Assembly (NCBI RefSeq): GCF_900188235.1
Contig: NZ_FZNT01000004.1
Coordinates: 310,001 to 374,000, forward strand
Reading direction: 5' to 3'
DNA: 64,000 bases
Origin: Lutibacter agarilyticus
GTDB taxonomy: Bacteria; Bacteroidota; Bacteroidia; Flavobacteriales; Flavobacteriaceae
The position numbers and the translations under genes were made by a program. The notes beneath the pieces were generated by a model. It had not been told where the DNA came from and made no database searches. It saw nothing but the letters and a program-made list of their open reading frames with translations. The number at the start of each line of letters is the position of its first letter. Position 1 is the first letter of the stretch. Below, piece after piece: positions 42,853 through 52,372 of this stretch.

Positions 42853-44913
42853 ATGCTACACCACAAGTTAATCAACCCAAAAAGTATTGCCGTTATAGGC
42901 GCTTCAAATAACATACATACACCTGGCGGACGCGTTTTAAAAAATTTAATCGACCATAATTTTAAAGGTAAATTAGTTGCTGTAAACCCTAAAGAAACAA
43001 CGGTTCAAAATATTAAATGCTTTAAAAACGTCTCAGAAATTCCAAATGTTGATGTTGCCATTATAGCAATTACCGCAAAATTCACGTTGGAAACCGTACA
43101 GGTTTTATGTAGAGAAAAAAACACGAAAGGATTTATTATTTTTTCAGCAGGGTTTAGCGAAAAAGATGCAGAAGGAAAAAAACTTGAACAACAACTAGTA
43201 GTAGAAATAAACAAGGTTGGCGGTACGCTACTTGGACCAAACAATATTGGATTAATCAATCAGAATTATGCAGGAGTTTTTACAACTCCCATTCCAAAAC
43301 TAGATGCTAAAGGTGTAGATTTCATCTCAGGTTCTGGAGCAACAGCAGTTTTTATTATAGAAACAGCTAAACAAACCGGACTCACATTTTCTAGTGTTTA
43401 TTCGGTAGGAAATTCTGCTCAAATTGGCGTAGAAGAAGTTCTGCAGCATTTAGACGAAACTTTTAATAGTAAAACAAGTTCAAAAGTGAAATTGCTTTAT
43501 ATTGAAAGTATTGAAAATCCACAAAAATTATTAAAACATGCAACCTCTTTAATACAAAAAGGCTGTAAAATTGCTGCAATAAAAGCAGGAAGTTCTTCCG
43601 CAGGAAGCAGGGCTGCAAGTTCACATACAGGTGCTTTGGTAAGTTCTGATGTAGCTGTTGATGCTTTATTTAAAAAAGCCGGAATTGTAAGATGTTATGG
43701 TAGAAATGAATTGGTTACCATAGCTTCTATTTTTATGAATACTGAACTAACAGGCAAAAACATTGCAATTATTACACACGCTGGTGGCCCGGCAGTTATG
43801 CTGACTGATGCGCTTTCAAAAAACGGTTTAAACGTTCCAATAATTGAAGGAAAAGAAAGCATTGAACTTTTAGAGCAGTTATACGAAGGTTCTTCGGTTT
43901 CAAACCCTATCGACTTTTTAGCAACAGGAAATGCCAATCAGCTTTCAACCATTATTGATTATTGCGAACATAAATTCGATAATATTGATGCTATGGTGGT
44001 GATTTTTGGAAGTCCCGGATTGTTTGAAGTTTACGATGCATATAATGTTATTGATGAAAAAATGAGAACTTGTAAAAAACCTATTTATGCAGTACTACCA
44101 TCAGTTGTAAATGTAATAAATGAAATTGACGATTTTATTGCAAAAGGCAATAGGTGTTTTCCTGATGAAGTATTATTTGGAGAAGCATTAGGTACTATTT
44201 TTAACACCCCAAAACCACTAAAAACAACCCACTCTAATTTTAAAGTTGATGAAATTAAAATACGAAAAATTATTAAAAATGCTAAAAATGGGTATTTAGA
44301 ACCTCAGCAAGTACAAGCATTACTAACTGCTTCAAAAATACCGATTGTTCAACAAGTTATTTGTAAAACAAAGCAAGAATGCATTGCTGAAATCGAAAAA
44401 ATTGGATTTCCTGCTGTAATGAAGGTTGTTGGACCAATTCATAAAAGTGATGTTGGTGGTATTATTTTAAATATAACTTCTGAAGAAAAAATGATAGTAT
44501 CATTTGATACTATCATGAAAATTAAAGGAGCTACTTCAGTGTTAATTCAACCTATGAAAAAAGGCATTGAATTATTTGTTGGCGCAAAAAAAGAAAGCAA
44601 TTTTGGGCATCTTGTTTTATGTGGTCTTGGCGGAATTTATATTGAAATATTAAAAGATATGAAGGCTAGTTTAGTACCCGTTTCAAAAGAAGAATCCAAA
44701 ACTATGATTCAACAATTAAAATCGTATAAAATAATACAAGGAATTAGAAACCAGGAAGGTGTTAACGAATTATTATTTTCAGAAATCATTGAAAAAATCT
44801 CAAATTTAGTGACTATTGCTCCAGAAATTATTGAATTAGATTTAAATCCGTTACTAGGAAATTCAAAAGAAATTATGGCTGTTGATGCTAGAATTAAAAT
44901 CGAAAAAAATTAA
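42853..44913 (+). CDS. ADP-forming acyl-CoA synthetase (alpha-beta fusion)
   Basis: A 686-residue fusion. Residues 1 to about 450 are the CoA-binding and ligase part (SIAVIGASNNIHTPGGRV, LGPNNIGLIN, SHTGALVSSDVAVDALF with the phospho-His). The C-terminal part from about 465 is an ATP-grasp domain (GFPAVMKVVGPIHKSDVGGI, ELFVGAKKESNFGHLV, LDLNPLLG). It would turn an acyl-CoA, ADP and phosphate into acid, CoA and ATP. Behind iorAB it should accept arylacetyl-CoA. The last 4 bases overlap the convergent glycosyltransferase gene. Confidence 0.92.
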   Translation: MLHHKLINPKSIAVIGASNNIHTPGGRVLKNLIDHNFKGKLVAVNPKETTVQNIKCFKNVSEIPNVDVAIIAITAKFTLETVQVLCREKNTKGFIIFSAGFSEKDAEGKKLEQQLVVEINKVGGTLLGPNNIGLINQNYAGVFTTPIPKLDAKGVDFISGSGATAVFIIETAKQTGLTFSSVYSVGNSAQIGVEEVLQHLDETFNSKTSSKVKLLYIESIENPQKLLKHATSLIQKGCKIAAIKAGSSSAGSRAASSHTGALVSSDVAVDALFKKAGIVRCYGRNELVTIASIFMNTELTGKNIAIITHAGGPAVMLTDALSKNGLNVPIIEGKESIELLEQLYEGSSVSNPIDFLATGNANQLSTIIDYCEHKFDNIDAMVVIFGSPGLFEVYDAYNVIDEKMRTCKKPIYAVLPSVVNVINEIDDFIAKGNRCFPDEVLFGEALGTIFNTPKPLKTTHSNFKVDEIKIRKIIKNAKNGYLEPQQVQALLTASKIPIVQQVICKTKQECIAEIEKIGFPAVMKVVGPIHKSDVGGIILNITSEEKMIVSFDTIMKIKGATSVLIQPMKKGIELFVGAKKESNFGHLVLCGLGGIYIEILKDMKASLVPVSKEESKTMIQQLKSYKIIQGIRNQEGVNELLFSEIIEKISNLVTIAPEIIELDLNPLLGNSKEIMAVDARIKIEKN

Positions 44914-46079
44914 CTTTTCGTAATTAATTCTACTTCACCTCTATTCACTGAACAATTACTTCCTATTAAATAATTGGTATTTTTAGGATGTATTTTAAAG
45001 TTCGCTTGTTCGTTTTTTAATAGTTCAAAATGGGTGATGATTTTTTTATTTGAAAGTACTGAATTATCAAAAACAATAGTATCAATAGCATTTGTTTTAA
45101 TCAATGTTTTTATAAGCTCAGTATCATCCATTAAAATTTCATTCACTAACAAATACTTCTTCTTTAAATAAGTCGTAATTAATTCATTTTTACCGAAATA
45201 CAACACTTTACTTGTATCATTATCAAAGCGATCATCAGTTGTTTTGTATTGAAAATATTTAAGTAAAAACCAGCATTCAATTCCAATACTCATTATAAAA
45301 TCGTACAAACGGTTTAACTTAAAATGCTTTCTATAAAATATTTTCATAGCTTCATGAAAATACTTTAAATATTTTATGTCTTTTTTTGTGCTTTCACCTT
45401 TATAATGAATCACAGATGTATCTGCATAATAGAAATTTTGATAGCCTTTATTCAATATTTTATAACTTAAATCAATATCCTCACCATACATAAAATAGTC
45501 TTCATCAAAACCATGTACTTCTACATAAACCGATCGTTTTAAAAGCATAAAAGCTCCAACCAAAACATCTACAATTCCAGTTTCATTTTCATTTAAATGG
45601 GCAGCATAATATTTACCTGTTTGTTTGCTTGAAATTCCAAAAAGTTTGTTAAATGAAACGTTTGGTGTAGGAATTCCTCTTTTACTTTCAGGTAAAAAGT
45701 TACCAGTTCCATCAATCAGTTTCACCCCCAAAATCCCCAAATTTTGTTTTGATTTAGCAAAATCTAAAATTAAATTGAATGTATCTTCTGCAACAACAGT
45801 ATCTGGGTTTAAAATTAAAACATATTCACCTTTTGCAATAGCAACTCCTTGGTTATTTGCCTTTGAAAAACCAGTATTATTTTTGTTTTGAATAAGATGT
45901 ACTTTAGGATAGTTCTCCAAAAGCATTTTACAACTTCCATCTGTTGAATTGTTATCAACAACAATAATTTCTACGGCTAAATTTATGGAAGCGGCTTGTA
46001 CACTTAATATACATTGTTCTAAAAAATATTGAACATTATAATTTACTATTACTACCGATATATCTAACAAGTTATTCAA
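44910..46079 (-). CDS. Family 2 glycosyltransferase
   Basis: A 389-residue protein with a GT-A domain: VSVIVNYN-like ISVVIVNYNVQYFLEQCI, VVDNNSTDGS, LNPDTV (DxD-like) and GFDEDYFMYGEDIDLSYK with the catalytic acid region. The C-terminal 130 residues look like the rhamnosyltransferase-type tail of unknown acceptor. The start is a TTG at 46077-46079; no ATG is in frame near it. It converges with and overlaps the synthetase gene by 4 bases, sharing a TTAA at both stops. Confidence 0.9.
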   Translation of the reverse strand: MNNLLDISVVIVNYNVQYFLEQCILSVQAASINLAVEIIVVDNNSTDGSCKMLLENYPKVHLIQNKNNTGFSKANNQGVAIAKGEYVLILNPDTVVAEDTFNLILDFAKSKQNLGILGVKLIDGTGNFLPESKRGIPTPNVSFNKLFGISSKQTGKYYAAHLNENETGIVDVLVGAFMLLKRSVYVEVHGFDEDYFMYGEDIDLSYKILNKGYQNFYYADTSVIHYKGESTKKDIKYLKYFHEAMKIFYRKHFKLNRLYDFIMSIGIECWFLLKYFQYKTTDDRFDNDTSKVLYFGKNELITTYLKKKYLLVNEILMDDTELIKTLIKTNAIDTIVFDNSVLSNKKIITHFELLKNEQANFKIHPKNTNYLIGSNCSVNRGEVELITKS

Positions 46080-46132
46080 AAATTTTACTACAATGGTTAA
46101 AAGATTTCATTGTGTTTAGAGGAAAAATAGCT

Positions 46133-46744
46133 TTAAAGAGAGTTTTCAAAAGGTATTCTATTCAAAATACTTCTTCCTAAAGTTACTTCATCTGCATATT
46201 CAAGTTCATCGCCCACAGCTATACCACGTGCAATTGTTGATGTTTTTATTTGATACTTTTCTAATTGTTTAAAAATGTAAAAATTAGTTGTATCGCCTTC
46301 AATAGTTGAACTCAATGCAAAAATAACCTCTTTTACCAACCCTTTTTGTACCTTTTCAACCAAACTTTCAATGGTTAAATTATGAGGGCCAATTCCTTCA
46401 ATTGGTGAAATCTTACCACCAAGAACGTGGTATAAACCTTTATATTGTGCTGTGTTTTCAATTGCCATAACATCACGAACATCTTCAACCACACAAATAA
46501 TTTCTGAATTTCTTGAAACAGCACTACATATTTCACAAATTTCAACATCAGAAATATTATGACACTGCTTGCACAACTTTATTTCATCAACTAAAGTGGT
46601 TAAAGAGTTAGCTAAATGATGCGTATTAATTGTTGGTTGTTTTAATAAGTGCAATACCAAACGTAAGGCAGTTCTCTTACCAATTCCTGGTAATTGAGAA
46701 ACTTCATTTACAGCTTTTTCTAAAAGTTTAGACGAAAAATTCAT
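46133..46744 (-). CDS. recR: Recombination protein RecR
   Basis: A 203-residue DNA-repair protein of the RecFOR pathway. The helix-hairpin-helix [13 protein letters not shown] is followed by a four-Cys zinc finger ([16 protein letters not shown]) and a Toprim domain ([39 protein letters not shown]). The ATG at 46744 ([15 protein letters not shown]) is preferred to a frame start 15 bases upstream. It is the first gene after its own promoter with almost no leader. Confidence 0.95.
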   Translation of the reverse strand: MNFSSKLLEKAVNEVSQLPGIGKRTALRLVLHLLKQPTINTHHLANSLTTLVDEIKLCKQCHNISDVEICEICSAVSRNSEIICVVEDVRDVMAIENTAQYKGLYHVLGGKISPIEGIGPHNLTIESLVEKVQKGLVKEVIFALSSTIEGDTTNFYIFKQLEKYQIKTSTIARGIAVGDELEYADEVTLGRSILNRIPFENSL

Positions 46745-46748
46745 GCAG

Positions 46749-46779
46749 CAAATGTACAATTAGGAAACGATATTCTCAA
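46749..46779 (-). promoter_or_regulatory. recR promoter with almost no leader
   Basis: Minus-strand TTG (46777-46779), 20 bases, TACATTTG (46749-46756), then only 4 bases (CTGC) before ATG. This fits a leaderless or nearly leaderless mRNA. Confidence 0.6.
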
Positions 46780-46820
46780 TAATTTTAGTTTCTTTGTTAC
46801 TCAAACAATGAAACTTATTC

Positions 46821-48287
46821 ATGAAACCAATTTATATACTTTTACTAATTGCTGTTTATTTTTGCGTGCTACTTACAATTGCCTATTTTACTGGTAAAAA
46901 TGATAGCAACGATACTTTTTTTAAAGCCAATAAAAAATCACCTTGGTATGTTGTAGCTTTTGGAATGATTGGCGCCTCGCTTTCAGGCGTAACATTTATA
47001 TCGGTTCCTGGCTGGGTGCAAAGTTCTCAGTTTAGCTATATGCAAATTGTTTTTGGATATTTATTTGGTTATTTTGTAATTGCGTATGTATTAATTCCTA
47101 TTTATTATAGATTAAAAGTCACTTCAATTTACGAATTTTTAAAACACAGATTTGGACCAAAGACACATAAAACAGGAGCTTTTTTCTTTTTCATTTCCAG
47201 AGTTTTAGGCGCTTCATTTAGACTATTTTTAGTAGCATCAGTATTGCAATATTTTATTTTTGACGCTTGGAATGTTCCGTTTGAAATTACCGTAATTCTC
47301 TCCATTTTATTAATTTGGATTTACACGTTTAAAGGCGGAATTAAAACCATTGTTTGGACTGATACTTTACAAACACTGTTCATGTTAATTGCTGTTTTTG
47401 CTACCATATTTATTATTCTAGGCGAATTAGATTGGACGGTTTCAGAACTTTTTGCTTCATCTGAATTTAATAGTTACAGCAAAATTTTCTTTTTTGACGA
47501 TTTTAATAATAAAACATTCTTCTTAAAATCATTTCTTGGCGGAATGTTTATTGCCATTGCGATGACAGGTTTAGATCAAGATATGATGCAAAAAAACTTG
47601 ACTTGTAAAAACACAAAAGAAGCACAATGGAATGTAATTTCACTTGGTTTTGTGTTGATTATTGTCAATTTTATATTTTTAACACTAGGAGCGTTACTTT
47701 TTATATATGCCGAAAAATTTGGAATACAAATACCTTTAGTTGACGGTAAACCAAAAACAGATTTACTTTTTCCTGAAATCGCATTAAAAGGCGGCTTAGG
47801 AATTACCATAGGAATTGTGTTTATTCTAGGTTTAATTGCGGCGGCTTATTCAAGTGCCGATAGTGCTTTGACATCGCTTACTACTTCCTATTGTATTGAT
47901 TTTTTAGACATTGAAAATAAAGAAAAAACAACACAAAAAACATTAAGAAAACGAGCTCATATTGCAATTTCAATTTTATTAATTGTTGTTATTATTATTT
48001 TCAAACACGTACTTCAAGACAACGTAATAAGCAGCTTACTACAAGTAGCTTCCTATACCTACGGACCACTTTTAGGCTTATTTGCCTTTGGAATTTTTAC
48101 AAAAATTAACATTAAAGATCAATTTGTTTGGTTTATAGCTATTATTTCAGTGATTGCAACTTATTTTTTAAACTTGTATTCACAAACACTATTTGATGGC
48201 TATGTATTTGGGTACGAATTATTAATTGTAAACGGGCTATTCACGTTTTTAGGACTCTTAACTATTCAAAAAAGAATGGATAAATAG
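46821..48287 (+). CDS. Sodium:solute symporter
   Basis: A 488-residue SSS-family transporter with about 13 transmembrane segments. Markers: [20 protein letters not shown] and [10 protein letters not shown] in the first helices and [21 protein letters not shown] in helix 8, the sodium-binding Ser region. The solute cannot be read from the sequence. Divergent from recR and followed by pdxH after 46 bases. Confidence 0.92.
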   Translation: MKPIYILLLIAVYFCVLLTIAYFTGKNDSNDTFFKANKKSPWYVVAFGMIGASLSGVTFISVPGWVQSSQFSYMQIVFGYLFGYFVIAYVLIPIYYRLKVTSIYEFLKHRFGPKTHKTGAFFFFISRVLGASFRLFLVASVLQYFIFDAWNVPFEITVILSILLIWIYTFKGGIKTIVWTDTLQTLFMLIAVFATIFIILGELDWTVSELFASSEFNSYSKIFFFDDFNNKTFFLKSFLGGMFIAIAMTGLDQDMMQKNLTCKNTKEAQWNVISLGFVLIIVNFIFLTLGALLFIYAEKFGIQIPLVDGKPKTDLLFPEIALKGGLGITIGIVFILGLIAAAYSSADSALTSLTTSYCIDFLDIENKEKTTQKTLRKRAHIAISILLIVVIIIFKHVLQDNVISSLLQVASYTYGPLLGLFAFGIFTKINIKDQFVWFIAIISVIATYFLNLYSQTLFDGYVFGYELLIVNGLFTFLGLLTIQKRMDK

Positions 48288-48300
48288 TTTATAAAACAAA

Positions 48301-48329
48301 TTGAACCTACAAAAGAATTTTTATTTTTG
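48301..48329 (+). promoter_or_regulatory. pdxH promoter directly before the ATG
   Basis: TTG (48301-48303), 18 bases, TATTTTTG (48322-48329), then 4 bases before the ATG at 48334. The arrangement predicts a leaderless transcript. Confidence 0.6.
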
Positions 48330-48333
48330 TTGA

Positions 48334-48981
48334 ATGGAGAATGATTTAAGTAATTACCGTAAAGTATATCAGAAAAGTGAGCTTTCAAAAAATAATATTT
48401 CTGAAAATCCTCTTGAATTATTTCAAAAATGGTTTTATGAAGTTGAAGAATTTGGAAGTGATGTTGAAGCCAATGCTATGACAATTTCAACCATTGGAAA
48501 AGATGGTTTTCCAAAAAACCGGGTGGTTTTACTAAAAAAATACACCTGGGAAGGCTTTATTTTTTACACCAATTACAATAGCGAAAAAGGATTAGCTATT
48601 GAAGAAAACCCAAATGTATGCCTCTCTTTTTTTTGGCATCATATTGAACGACAAGTTATTATAAAAGGAACTGCTGAAAAAATTACTGAAAATTTATCAG
48701 ACGGTTATTTTGAATCTAGACCTGACGGAAGCAAATTAGGAGCTTGGGCTTCAGACCAAAGCGAAGTTGTTGCATCAAGAAAGTATTTAGATGACAGGCT
48801 AGCTTCTTTTGAAGAACAATTTAAAAATAAAGAAATTACAAGACCCAAAAATTGGGGAGGTTATATTGTAAAACCTATAAATATTGAATTTTGGCAAGGA
48901 AGACCTAATAGAATGCACGATAGAATACGATATACTTTACAAGAAGATTATGATTGGAAAATTGACCGTTTGGCACCATAA
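48334..48981 (+). CDS. pdxH: Pyridoxamine 5'-phosphate oxidase
   Basis: A 215-residue FMN enzyme making pyridoxal phosphate. Markers: MTISTIGKDGFPKNRVVLLKKY, FFWHHIERQVIIKGTAEK, SRPDGSKLGAWASDQSEVV and a C-terminal EFWQGRPNRMHDRIRY with the substrate Arg and His. Full length, normal start. PLP users in this window include gcvP and hemL. Confidence 0.96.
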   Translation: MENDLSNYRKVYQKSELSKNNISENPLELFQKWFYEVEEFGSDVEANAMTISTIGKDGFPKNRVVLLKKYTWEGFIFYTNYNSEKGLAIEENPNVCLSFFWHHIERQVIIKGTAEKITENLSDGYFESRPDGSKLGAWASDQSEVVASRKYLDDRLASFEEQFKNKEITRPKNWGGYIVKPINIEFWQGRPNRMHDRIRYTLQEDYDWKIDRLAP

Positions 48982-48994
48982 TTTTTTATATTTG
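48962..48994 (+). promoter_or_regulatory. Possible promoter of the SixA-like gene
   Basis: TTG (48962-48964), 22 bases, TATATTTG (48987-48994), 20 bases before the ATG. The -33 lies within the pdxH coding end. Confidence 0.45.
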
Positions 48995-49014
48995 AAAAAC
49001 CAACTACAAACTAT

Positions 49015-49503
49015 ATGAAAACACTTTATATTGTTAGACATGCAAAATCTTCTTGGGAATATGAAGGTATCAAGGATATTGACAGGCCTTTAAAACAACG
49101 AGGAATCAATGACGCCTATTTAATATCAAGTGTATTAAATAAAAAAATTGCAACACCTGATGTTTTTATTTCAAGCTGTGCAAATAGAGCTTTACATACA
49201 GCTATGATTTTTAGTTACAGTTTTAACTACCCACTTGCCAACCTAAAAATAAGTAAATCGTTGTACAATTTTAGCGATGGCTATTTAATTAAAACCGTAA
49301 AAGCGCTCGATGACAGTTTTGATTCTGCTATTATTTTTAGCCACGATCACGGTATCAGCGATTTTGTAAATAAGTTTGGCAGCATTCAAGTTGATCACGT
49401 ACCTACTTGTGGTGTAATTGGTATTAAATTTGAAGCTAGCCATTGGAAAAACATCAAATCTGGAAAAACAATTATAACTGAATTCCCAAAACATTATAAA
49501 TAA
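49015..49503 (+). CDS. SixA-like histidine phosphatase
   Basis: A 162-residue branch-1 histidine phosphatase. The RHG-type motif is TLYIVRHAKSSW; SSCANRALHTA holds the second Arg region and FSHDHGISDF the catalytic second His. Small size matches SixA rather than phosphoglycerate mutase. Substrate unknown. It is 7 bases upstream of the Ppx/GppA gene and probably cotranscribed with it. Confidence 0.9.
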   Translation: MKTLYIVRHAKSSWEYEGIKDIDRPLKQRGINDAYLISSVLNKKIATPDVFISSCANRALHTAMIFSYSFNYPLANLKISKSLYNFSDGYLIKTVKALDDSFDSAIIFSHDHGISDFVNKFGSIQVDHVPTCGVIGIKFEASHWKNIKSGKTIITEFPKHYK

Positions 49504-49510
49504 TCTTATT

Positions 49511-50404
49511 TTGAAAATTGAAAAACTTGCAGGAATAGATATTGGATCAAATGCAATTAGATTGTTAGTTTCAAACATTATTACTCAGAAAAACAGCACT
49601 GAACCAAGCTTTAAAAAATCAGCTCTAGTAAGGGTGCCCATACGTTTAGGTGCCGACTCATTTCTTAAAGGTTTTATTTCAGAAGAAAATAAAGGTCGAA
49701 TGATTAAAGCTATGGAAGCCTTTAAATTATTAATGGATGTTCATGGTGTTACAAATTATTATGCTTGTGCAACTTCTGCAATGAGAGATGCATCAAACGG
49801 ACAAGAAGTTATTGAGGATATTTTAGATAAAACAGGTGTGAAAATCAATATTATTGATGGAAAAAAAGAAGCCGCCATTATTTTTTCTACAGATTTATCA
49901 ACTATTATTGAAAAAGATAAATCGTATTTATATGTTGATGTTGGTGGTGGTAGTACTGAAATAACCATTTTCTCAAATGGTAAAATTATCAATTCAAAAT
50001 CGTTTAAAATAGGTACTGTACGTTTATTAAATAAAGAAAAATCTTTTAAGCATGTTTGGGAAAACATGGAAGTTTGGATAAAATCGAATACATTAAACCT
50101 TAAAAGAGTTTCTATGATTGGTTCTGGAGGAAACATCAATAAGTTGTTTAAGCTTTCTGGGAAACCGTTAGGTAAACCACTTTCGTATATTTATGTAAAA
50201 TCACAATTTCATTTTCTAAAAAAAATGACTTATGATGAACGTATCTCAGAATTAGATTTGAATCCTGATAGAGCCGATGTAATTATACCTGCAACCAAAA
50301 TTTATTTAAATGCCATGAAATGGAGCGGTGCAAAAAAAATATACGTACCAAAGGTTGGATTGGCCGACGGTATTATTAAAAGTTTATATAATAATCAATT
50401 ATAA
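49511..50404 (+). CDS. Ppx/GppA-family phosphatase
   Basis: A 297-residue ASKHA-fold enzyme for polyphosphate or pppGpp hydrolysis. GIDIGSNAIRLLVSN is the first phosphate loop, ATSAMRDASNG the Arg region, YVDVGGGSTEITIF the second loop. It lacks the C-terminal HD and helical domains of E. coli Ppx, as is usual in this phylum. The start is a TTG at 49511; no ATG is near. It ends just before a bidirectional terminator. Confidence 0.92.
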   Translation: MKIEKLAGIDIGSNAIRLLVSNIITQKNSTEPSFKKSALVRVPIRLGADSFLKGFISEENKGRMIKAMEAFKLLMDVHGVTNYYACATSAMRDASNGQEVIEDILDKTGVKINIIDGKKEAAIIFSTDLSTIIEKDKSYLYVDVGGGSTEITIFSNGKIINSKSFKIGTVRLLNKEKSFKHVWENMEVWIKSNTLNLKRVSMIGSGGNINKLFKLSGKPLGKPLSYIYVKSQFHFLKKMTYDERISELDLNPDRADVIIPATKIYLNAMKWSGAKKIYVPKVGLADGIIKSLYNNQL

Positions 50405-50407
50405 AAT

Positions 50408-50434
50408 AAAAAAACCGCTATTAGCGGTTTTTTT
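50408..50434. terminator. Bidirectional terminator
   Basis: A7 + CCGCT-ATT-AGCGG + T7 between convergent ppx-like and purine phosphorylase genes. Confidence 0.92.
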
Positions 50435-50455
50435 ATTATATATAGGATTGTTTTA

Positions 50456-51265
50456 CTACGATTTTATAAACTCTTCAACCAATCGCCCTACCACTTTTTC
50501 AGATTTTTTTGCTACTTGTTGTACTTCTTCATGAGATACTGACTCTACAATTCCTTCAACACCTAAATCTGTAATTACTGAAATTCCAAAGCACGTCATC
50601 CCCATATGTTTTGCAACAATAACTTCAGGAACGGTTGACATTCCAACAGCATCAGCTCCTAAAATTTTCACCATTTTATATTCTGCAGGCGTTTCAAAAG
50701 TTGGTCCTTGCAATGCTAAATAAATTCCTTTGTGAACATTCACCTCTAATTTATTGGCTACATTTTCCATTTTCGAAATCATTTTTTTGCAATATGGCTC
50801 GTGCATATCAACAAAACGCGGTCCAAAACGTTCTTCATTTTTACCTCTAAGCGGGTGTTCTGGAATCATATTAATATGATCGGTAATAATCATAATATCA
50901 CCAACTTTGAAGTTTGCATTTACACCACCTGAGGCATTTGACACAATTAGATTTTCAACACCTAAATATTTCATTACTCTTACTGGAAAAACGGTTTGCT
51001 CCATTGTCCAACCTTCATAATAATGAAAACGACCTCGCATTGCCAATACTTTTTTATTTCCAATAGTTCCAAAAATTAATTCTCCTGAATGACCTTCAAC
51101 AGTTGAAACTGGAAAATTTGGAATTTCATCATAAGAAATTGAAATTTCTATGGTAATTTTTTCAACTAAATTTCCTAACCCTGTTCCTAAAATAATACCA
51201 TAATCTGGTGTTGTAATTCCTTTATCTTGAAGAAATTTAACGGTGTCCTGAACTTTTTCCCACAT
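50456..51265 (-). CDS. punA: Purine nucleoside phosphorylase
   Basis: A 269-residue trimeric-type PNP. Markers: GIILGTGLGNLVEKI, MRGRFHYYEGW, VSNASGGVN, GPTFETPAEYKM with the purine-binding Glu, and GMSTVPEVIVAKHMGM. At the position of the human Asn243 that selects 6-oxopurines the protein has Asp233 (ISVITDLG). The start is inside the lpxK end (29-base overlap), so the two are coupled. Product name confident; base preference open. Confidence 0.94.
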   Translation of the reverse strand: MWEKVQDTVKFLQDKGITTPDYGIILGTGLGNLVEKITIEISISYDEIPNFPVSTVEGHSGELIFGTIGNKKVLAMRGRFHYYEGWTMEQTVFPVRVMKYLGVENLIVSNASGGVNANFKVGDIMIITDHINMIPEHPLRGKNEERFGPRFVDMHEPYCKKMISKMENVANKLEVNVHKGIYLALQGPTFETPAEYKMVKILGADAVGMSTVPEVIVAKHMGMTCFGISVITDLGVEGIVESVSHEEVQQVAKKSEKVVGRLVEEFIKS

Positions 51266-52274
51266 AATTATTTACAATAGTATCAAAACTATTTTTATTA
51301 GTTATAAATGTTGTTTTTATTGAAATGTAATACACATTTTTCAACCTGTCAAAGATACGAACATAATCTTTTTCGGTAGTTAAAACTATCTTATTTTTTG
51401 ATTGAATAGCGTTAAAAGATTGCTGAATTTCATTAATATCTTTATCTTTAAAATGATAGTGATCTGGATAGTTTAGCTGCTTAAATTTTACCTCTTTCTT
51501 TCTCAAATAATTAATCAAAGGAACAGGATTTGCAATACCCGTAATTAATAAAATTTCAGTATTTATTAAATCTTGCAACGCTAGTTCGGCTGAACCTTTT
51601 AAAGTTTCGTCGTAAGTAATTGTTGTAAAAAACACAGGTTGGTTGCTTGCTGGTTTCAGTTTTTTTGAAATGGTTTGTTGCACTTCAACCGAAAGCGTCT
51701 CAGGGCATTTAGTTACAATAATAGCCTGTGCTCTATTTGCTCCAAACTTTGTTTCTCTTAAATTTCCTGTTGGCAACATAAAATCATCAACATATAAATT
51801 ATTATAAGAGGTTAATAAAATATTAAAACCTCCTTGTACTTTTCTATGCTGAAAAGCATCATCTAATAAAATAATATCGGGTGGTGTTTTAAGTTTTTCT
51901 AATTGTTGAATTCCGTTGGTTCGGTTGGCATCAACACAAACTATTACATTCTTAAATTTCTTATAAAACTGAAAAGGCTCATCGCCAATAGTTTCAGCAG
52001 TTGCAAATTCATCAGCCAATACAAAACCTTTACTTTTTCGTTTATACCCTCTACTTAAAACTGCAATTTTATAATGGTTTTGTAACAAACGAATTAAATA
52101 TTCTATTTGAGGTGTTTTACCAGTTCCACCAACACTTAAATTCCCAACTACAATGGTTGGTGTTTTAAATTTTGTTGATTTTAAAACATTATTAGTGTAT
52201 AAAAAATTACGGATTGTTGTAATTAAACCATACAACAAAGAAAACGGAACTAATATTTTTCTTATCACTTTCAC
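51237..52274 (-). CDS. lpxK: Tetraacyldisaccharide 4'-kinase
   Basis: A 345-residue inner-membrane kinase of lipid A synthesis. A membrane helix near the N-terminus is followed by the P-loop VVGNLSVGGTGKTPQIEYL and ILLDDAFQHRKVQ with the catalytic Asp/His. There is no ATG near the start. I place it at the GTG at 52272-52274, which gives MKVIRKILVPFSLLYG, matching the usual N-terminus; GTG 52301 or 52268 are alternatives. It overlaps punA by 29 bases and is divergent from the Nif3 gene. Confidence 0.92.
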   Translation of the reverse strand: MKVIRKILVPFSLLYGLITTIRNFLYTNNVLKSTKFKTPTIVVGNLSVGGTGKTPQIEYLIRLLQNHYKIAVLSRGYKRKSKGFVLADEFATAETIGDEPFQFYKKFKNVIVCVDANRTNGIQQLEKLKTPPDIILLDDAFQHRKVQGGFNILLTSYNNLYVDDFMLPTGNLRETKFGANRAQAIIVTKCPETLSVEVQQTISKKLKPASNQPVFFTTITYDETLKGSAELALQDLINTEILLITGIANPVPLINYLRKKEVKFKQLNYPDHYHFKDKDINEIQQSFNAIQSKNKIVLTTEKDYVRIFDRLKNVYYISIKTTFITNKNSFDTIVNNYVGKSSGHR

Positions 52275-52342
52275 CAAAAGCGAAAATACAAAACAAATCA
52301 CTAAATTTCTAGTTAAATTCTTTAACTTTCTGAAGTAAAATT

Positions 52343-52350
52343 TATCTTTG
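52343..52350 (+). promoter_or_regulatory. -7 box of the Nif3-like gene
   Basis: TATCTTTG matches TANNTTTG, 22 bases before the ATG at 52373. Confidence 0.4.
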
Positions 52351-52372
52351 TAAAAACCACTTAAAACCTATC

